Origin: Candidatus Methylomirabilis sp.
Lineage (GTDB): Bacteria > Methylomirabilota > Methylomirabilia > Methylomirabilales > Methylomirabilaceae
Assembly (NCBI RefSeq): GCF_028716865.1
Contig: NZ_JAQUOY010000001.1
Coordinates: forward strand, 124,001 to 188,000
Direction of reading: 5' to 3'
Length of the DNA: 64,000 bases
In this document: in pieces, positions 60,670 to 64,000 of the stretch
Numbering within the stretch: position 1 is the stretch's first letter
Layout: the number at the start of each line of letters is the position of its first letter
Notes under the pieces: generated by a model
What the model was told of the DNA's origin: nothing
Databases searched by the model: none
What the model saw: the letters and a program-made list of their open reading frames with translations, nothing else
Program-made: the position numbers and the translations under genes

Positions 60670-62129
60670 TCGGAACACGACAGATCCTCGTCGTTGATGA
60701 TGAAGAAAGCATCCGTTGGACCCTGCGCAAGGCGCTGGAACGCGAAGGGTATCGGGTCGCGTTGGCTGCCGATGGGGTAGAAGCGCTCAGGCGGGCAGCG
60801 GACCCGGATGTCGACCTTGTCCTCATGGACATCAAGATGCCGGGCGCAGATGGGCTGGAGACCCTCAGTCGGATCAAGGAGGCCCGTCCCGAGCTTCCCG
60901 TCATTATTATGACCGCCTTTGCCACACTCCAGGCTGCGGTCCAGGCGATGAAGCGCGGGGCCTACGATTACATTACGAAGCCGTTTGACTTCGATGAACT
61001 CACGATTCTGGTTCAGCGGGTTTTCGAGATCCGTGAGCTCACCGAGCGGGTGGCGCAGATGGAGGCCTCCGGTGGCCGGCCCTTTGACTTTGGAGGCGTG
61101 GTTGGCCTCTGCCCTGCTATGCAACAGATCTTCAAGCTGGTTGGAAAAATGGCCGCCAGCGACCTGACAGTCCTCATCAGGGGGGAAAGTGGCACCGGCA
61201 AAGAACTCCTGGCTAAAGCGATCCATTATAACAGCCGACGCTCTGCGCGTCCGTTTGTAGCCGTCAACTGCGCAGCCATCCCTCGTGAGCTTCTGGAGAG
61301 CGAGCTGTTCGGCCATGAGCGGGGCGCTTTTACGGGAGCCAGCGCCCTTCGACATGGCAAGTTCGAGCTGGCTGAGGGCGGATCAATCTTCCTCGATGAG
61401 ATCGGGGATATGGCCATCGGCCTTCAGGCCAAAATCCTGCGCGTGCTGCAAGAGCGGCAGTTTGAGCGAGTAGGGGGCGAGCGGTCGCTCTCTGCTGATG
61501 TGAGGGTCATTGCTGCCACCAACCAGAATCTGGAGGTTGCCGTCGAGCAGAAGAGCTTCCGAGAAGACCTGTACTACCGCCTGAATGTGGTGGCCATCAA
61601 CCTCCCACCCCTCCGAGAGCGAACCGAGGACATCCCGCTGCTTGTGAACCACTTCCTCCACCTGTTTGCAGAAGAGCAGAGGCAGGAGCCAAAGACCGTA
61701 CCGTCCGAGACGCTTGAGTTGATGCTCGCGTATCGCTGGCCCGGAAATATCCGTGAGCTGGAGAATGCGGTCAAGCGGGCCTGCGTACTTGCCCCGACCT
61801 CTCTCATCCTGCCGGAGCATTTACCTGCCGCTCTCCTGGGCGCAGAGGAGCTCGGCGCTGCCGGTGGCAGATCGTCCTTTGAGCGGATGCTGTCTCAGGG
61901 GATTACGGGCGAACTGTCCCGCCTGAAACAGGAACGGGACGGACAGATCTATTCGCACTTCCTGTCCACGCTCGAGCGACCCCTCCTGTTGCGCGTCCTG
62001 GAGAGAACCGGCGGCAACCAGCTTCGGGCGGCTGAACTGCTTGGGATTAATCGCAATACGCTTCGCAAAAAACTCCGTGAGCTTGGAATCGCGCCTGTCC
62101 GCGGTGACGAAGAACAGACGGAAGGATGA
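60666..62129 (+). CDS. Sigma-54-dependent response regulator, NtrC type
   Basis: 487 residues. Receiver domain with Asp55 (DLVLMDIKMPG) and the acidic pair in LVVDDEESIR; AAA+ domain with Walker A GESGTGKE (about residue 174) and the sigma-54 contact loop GAFTGA (220-225); Fis-type helix-turn-helix at the end (LLRVLERTGGNQLRAAELLGINRNTLRKKLREL). Phosphorylated by the upstream kinase, it should activate RpoN promoters. The two sigma-54-type promoters at 3.35 and 14.6 kb are possible targets. Confidence 0.95.
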   Translation: MIGTRQILVVDDEESIRWTLRKALEREGYRVALAADGVEALRRAADPDVDLVLMDIKMPGADGLETLSRIKEARPELPVIIMTAFATLQAAVQAMKRGAYDYITKPFDFDELTILVQRVFEIRELTERVAQMEASGGRPFDFGGVVGLCPAMQQIFKLVGKMAASDLTVLIRGESGTGKELLAKAIHYNSRRSARPFVAVNCAAIPRELLESELFGHERGAFTGASALRHGKFELAEGGSIFLDEIGDMAIGLQAKILRVLQERQFERVGGERSLSADVRVIAATNQNLEVAVEQKSFREDLYYRLNVVAINLPPLRERTEDIPLLVNHFLHLFAEEQRQEPKTVPSETLELMLAYRWPGNIRELENAVKRACVLAPTSLILPEHLPAALLGAEELGAAGGRSSFERMLSQGITGELSRLKQERDGQIYSHFLSTLERPLLLRVLERTGGNQLRAAELLGINRNTLRKKLRELGIAPVRGDEEQTEG

Positions 62130-62179
62130 GTGCCGAAGCGAGGTGGTGATCGCCTTTCTTGACAAGCGGCCGTTGCGGC

Positions 62180-63118
62180 TCAGTCGCGCGGGTGGCCTTT
62201 GACGCGCTGGGGTTGACCTGTAAATGCCAAGACCGCCTCGGCCGAGGTAAGGAGGAAGGCTTTGAAGGCGATTGCCGCTCGACTGAGATGCTTATCTTCT
62301 CGGTGTACCACAAACCACTGCCGCCGCAGGGGAAGCCCCTGAACATCCAGTACGACCAGGCGCTTGAGTGTCAATTCCATGCGAAGAACATGGCGGGAGA
62401 GCATGGCAATCCCGAGCCCGGCGGCCACAGCCTCCTTCACGGCGCTATTATCCCCCAGTTCTAATCCAACCCGTAGCTGTACCCCTTGCTGGCGGAAGAA
62501 TTCATCGGCATTGAGACGGGTCCCGGAGCCTACCTCGCGCGCGATAAAGACCTCCAGGGCCAGGCGATCTACCGGAATCCGCTTGGCCGTAGCGAGCGGA
62601 TGAGATGGGGCGGCGACGACCACAATCTCGTCGGCGAGAAACGGCTCTGCCACATGCGGAACTTCCTCGGGAGGACGCCCCATGACGACGAGGTCAACCT
62701 CATTGTGCAGGAGGCGGTCTCGCGCAAGCGCGCGGTTGGTGACCTCCAGGTTGATACTGATGCCGGGGTATCGCTTCTGAAACGCCCCGAGCAATGAAGG
62801 CAGGACATAGGCGCCGGCAGTACTCACGGCGGCGACGGCAATCCGTCCGCGCTTCAGGCCGTCGAGCTCTTCCATTGCAAGTCTGGCTTCATCGATCAGT
62901 ACGCAGATCCTTTCGGCGTAGGCCATAAGCTCCTTACCCGCCTCGGTCAAGACAATGGTCCGACCAACCCGTTCGAAGAAGGTCGTATCGAGGGCCCGTT
63001 CCAACTCCCGGACCTGCGCCGAGACGGCAGGCTGGGTCAGGAGGAGCTCCTCGGCCGCGCGAGAGTAGCTCTGGTGTCTGGCGACCGCCAGAAAGACGCG
63101 AAGCTGATGAAAGGTCAT
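62180..63118 (-). CDS. LysR-family transcriptional regulator (CbbR/CysB-like)
   Basis: 312 residues from the ATG at 63118, chosen because MTFHQLRVF is the usual LysR beginning; a longer frame adds 11 residues. N-terminal winged helix (FHQLRVFLAVARHQSYSRAAEELLLTQPAVSAQVRELERAL) and a periplasmic-binding-type effector domain (GRIAVAAVSTAGAYVLPSLLGAFQKRYPGISINLEV). The effector region resembles CbbR proteins, which control carbon fixation genes. An AT-rich upstream region (63145-63200) could hold its operator. Target genes are not evident. Confidence 0.88.
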   Translation of the reverse strand: MTFHQLRVFLAVARHQSYSRAAEELLLTQPAVSAQVRELERALDTTFFERVGRTIVLTEAGKELMAYAERICVLIDEARLAMEELDGLKRGRIAVAAVSTAGAYVLPSLLGAFQKRYPGISINLEVTNRALARDRLLHNEVDLVVMGRPPEEVPHVAEPFLADEIVVVAAPSHPLATAKRIPVDRLALEVFIAREVGSGTRLNADEFFRQQGVQLRVGLELGDNSAVKEAVAAGLGIAMLSRHVLRMELTLKRLVVLDVQGLPLRRQWFVVHREDKHLSRAAIAFKAFLLTSAEAVLAFTGQPQRVKGHPRD

Positions 63119-63335
63119 AATGATAATCCGTCTCTCTATTTGTGCCTGCAATTATAAACAATTGTCTATAGATATTTCAAAAATTTCTTATTTGACTTTA
63201 TACTGATACCGTTGCACACTGGGCAGCACCGGAGCGAATGCCGTAGCGCTGCGATGATTCCGCACCAGAATCTGAAGGTGCAGCGCATGATTGTATGTAT
63301 AATTACGGGGCGTAGTAGAAACAACCTCGATTGAC

Positions 63336-64000
63336 ATGACCGAACCGGTAGTACATTACACGGAATTTCCGGACTTGGCCCTCTATGCGAGGGGGAAGGT
63401 CCGGGATATCTATGACTTCGGTGATCGCCTTCTGTTGGTGGCGACAGACCGGATTTCCGCGTTCGATGTCGTCTTGCCGACGGCTATTCCAGGGAAGGGA
63501 AGTGTCCTCACCGCTCTGTCGGCGTTCTGGTTCCAGATGACAGCGGATCTGGTGCCAAATCACCTCATTACCACGAAGGTGGAAGCGTACCCGAAGGCCT
63601 GCCAACCCTATCGAGAAAAGCTTGAGGGGCGGAGTATGCTGGTCAGGAAGACGAAACCCCTCCCCATTGAGTGTATTGTTCGGGGTTACCTCTCCGGATC
63701 GGGCTGGGCGGAGTATAAGAAGACCGGAGCAGTCTGCGGCATCCCGCTGCCGGCCGGCCTCCTGGAGTCATGCCGCCTCGACCCGCCGCTCTTTACCCCT
63801 TCAACGAAGGCGGAGCAGGGGGCGCATGATGCTAACATTACTTTTGACGAGGCAGCGGCTCAGCTTGGCCTGGAGCTGGCCGAACGGGTGCGGGACTTGA
63901 GCCTGGCTCTGTATGAACGGGCACGGGCATATGCGTTAGAGCGGGGAATCATCATCGCCGACACAAAGTTCGAATTTGGACTGCTTGACGACAGCCTCCT
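63336..64000 (+). CDS. purC: SAICAR synthase, partial (runs off the window)
   Basis: 221 codons are visible from ATG 63336; the gene continues past the end. The sequence is the phosphoribosylaminoimidazole-succinocarboxamide synthase of the longer Ade1 type: [96 protein letters not shown]. It joins CAIR and aspartate in purine synthesis. No strong ribosome binding site is seen before the start. Confidence 0.95.
   Translation, partial: MTEPVVHYTEFPDLALYARGKVRDIYDFGDRLLLVATDRISAFDVVLPTAIPGKGSVLTALSAFWFQMTADLVPNHLITTKVEAYPKACQPYREKLEGRSMLVRKTKPLPIECIVRGYLSGSGWAEYKKTGAVCGIPLPAGLLESCRLDPPLFTPSTKAEQGAHDANITFDEAAAQLGLELAERVRDLSLALYERARAYALERGIIIADTKFEFGLLDDSL

Overview
The window looks like the chromosome of a Gram-negative bacterium with moderately high GC. 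It has an outer-membrane TolC-type protein, an RND efflux system, lipoprotein and Sec signal peptides, and AGGAGG-type ribosome binding sites. No rRNA, tRNA, CRISPR array, prophage or intact insertion sequence is visible. Archaeal-type genes (S-adenosylmethionine synthetase, a CDC48-like ATPase, an adenosine-specific kinase family protein), copper handling and anaerobic enzymes together suggest a deep-branching lineage such as NC10/Methylomirabilis. That placement is inference with low confidence.

Layout. 1-4.2 kb: a MazE antitoxin at the edge, a CBS protein, a flavin-reductase-like protein, a secreted alpha-toroid protein, a small membrane protein with its own apparent sigma-54 promoter and terminator, and a cupredoxin-fold protein without cysteine. 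4.3-14.4 kb: a CusCBA-type Cu(I)/Ag(I) efflux operon, a lipoprotein hydrolase, a methionine-rich secreted protein and FtsH. 14.6-21.5 kb: an operon behind a second apparent sigma-54 promoter: degenerate receiver, YVTN propeller, CBS protein, pyruvate:ferredoxin oxidoreductase first half, CBS protein, second half, universal stress protein. 21.6-38 kb: a long same-strand stress and dormancy block: radical SAM/SPASM protein, two copies of a small four-cysteine protein, universal stress proteins, two small-molecule kinases, two Hsp20 proteins, a zinc-ribbon protein, archaeal-type MAT, CBS-ACT protein, P2C-like cation ATPase, Lon-type protease, a PEP synthase remnant and a YbaK deacylase. 38-49.5 kb: glycogen phosphorylase, adenosine-specific kinase, mazEF, CDC48-like ATPase, universal stress protein, rhodanese, GalT and a PncA-PncB NAD salvage pair. 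49.7-53.2 kb: ParE/RelE-type and VapBC toxin-antitoxin pairs, a DUF1353 protein and an RNase II-family protein. 53.3-58.1 kb: a two-gene NAD-linked formate dehydrogenase. 58.4-64 kb: a stand-alone Lrp-type ligand domain, an excisionase-type DNA-binding protein, an NtrB/NtrC-type pair, a LysR regulator and the start of purC.

How it fits together. The 14.6-49.5 kb block combines repeated Usp, CBS and Hsp20 modules with ferredoxin-dependent pyruvate metabolism, glycogen breakdown, NAD salvage and protein quality control. That mix resembles low-oxygen survival loci such as the lxa locus of Burkholderia cenocepacia. Two sigma-54-type promoters and an NtrBC-type pair in the same window suggest, but do not prove, sigma-54 control of part of it. 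The least understood parts are the four-cysteine protein family, the CBS proteins placed inside the split pyruvate oxidoreductase operon, and the sigma-54-driven 90-residue membrane protein.
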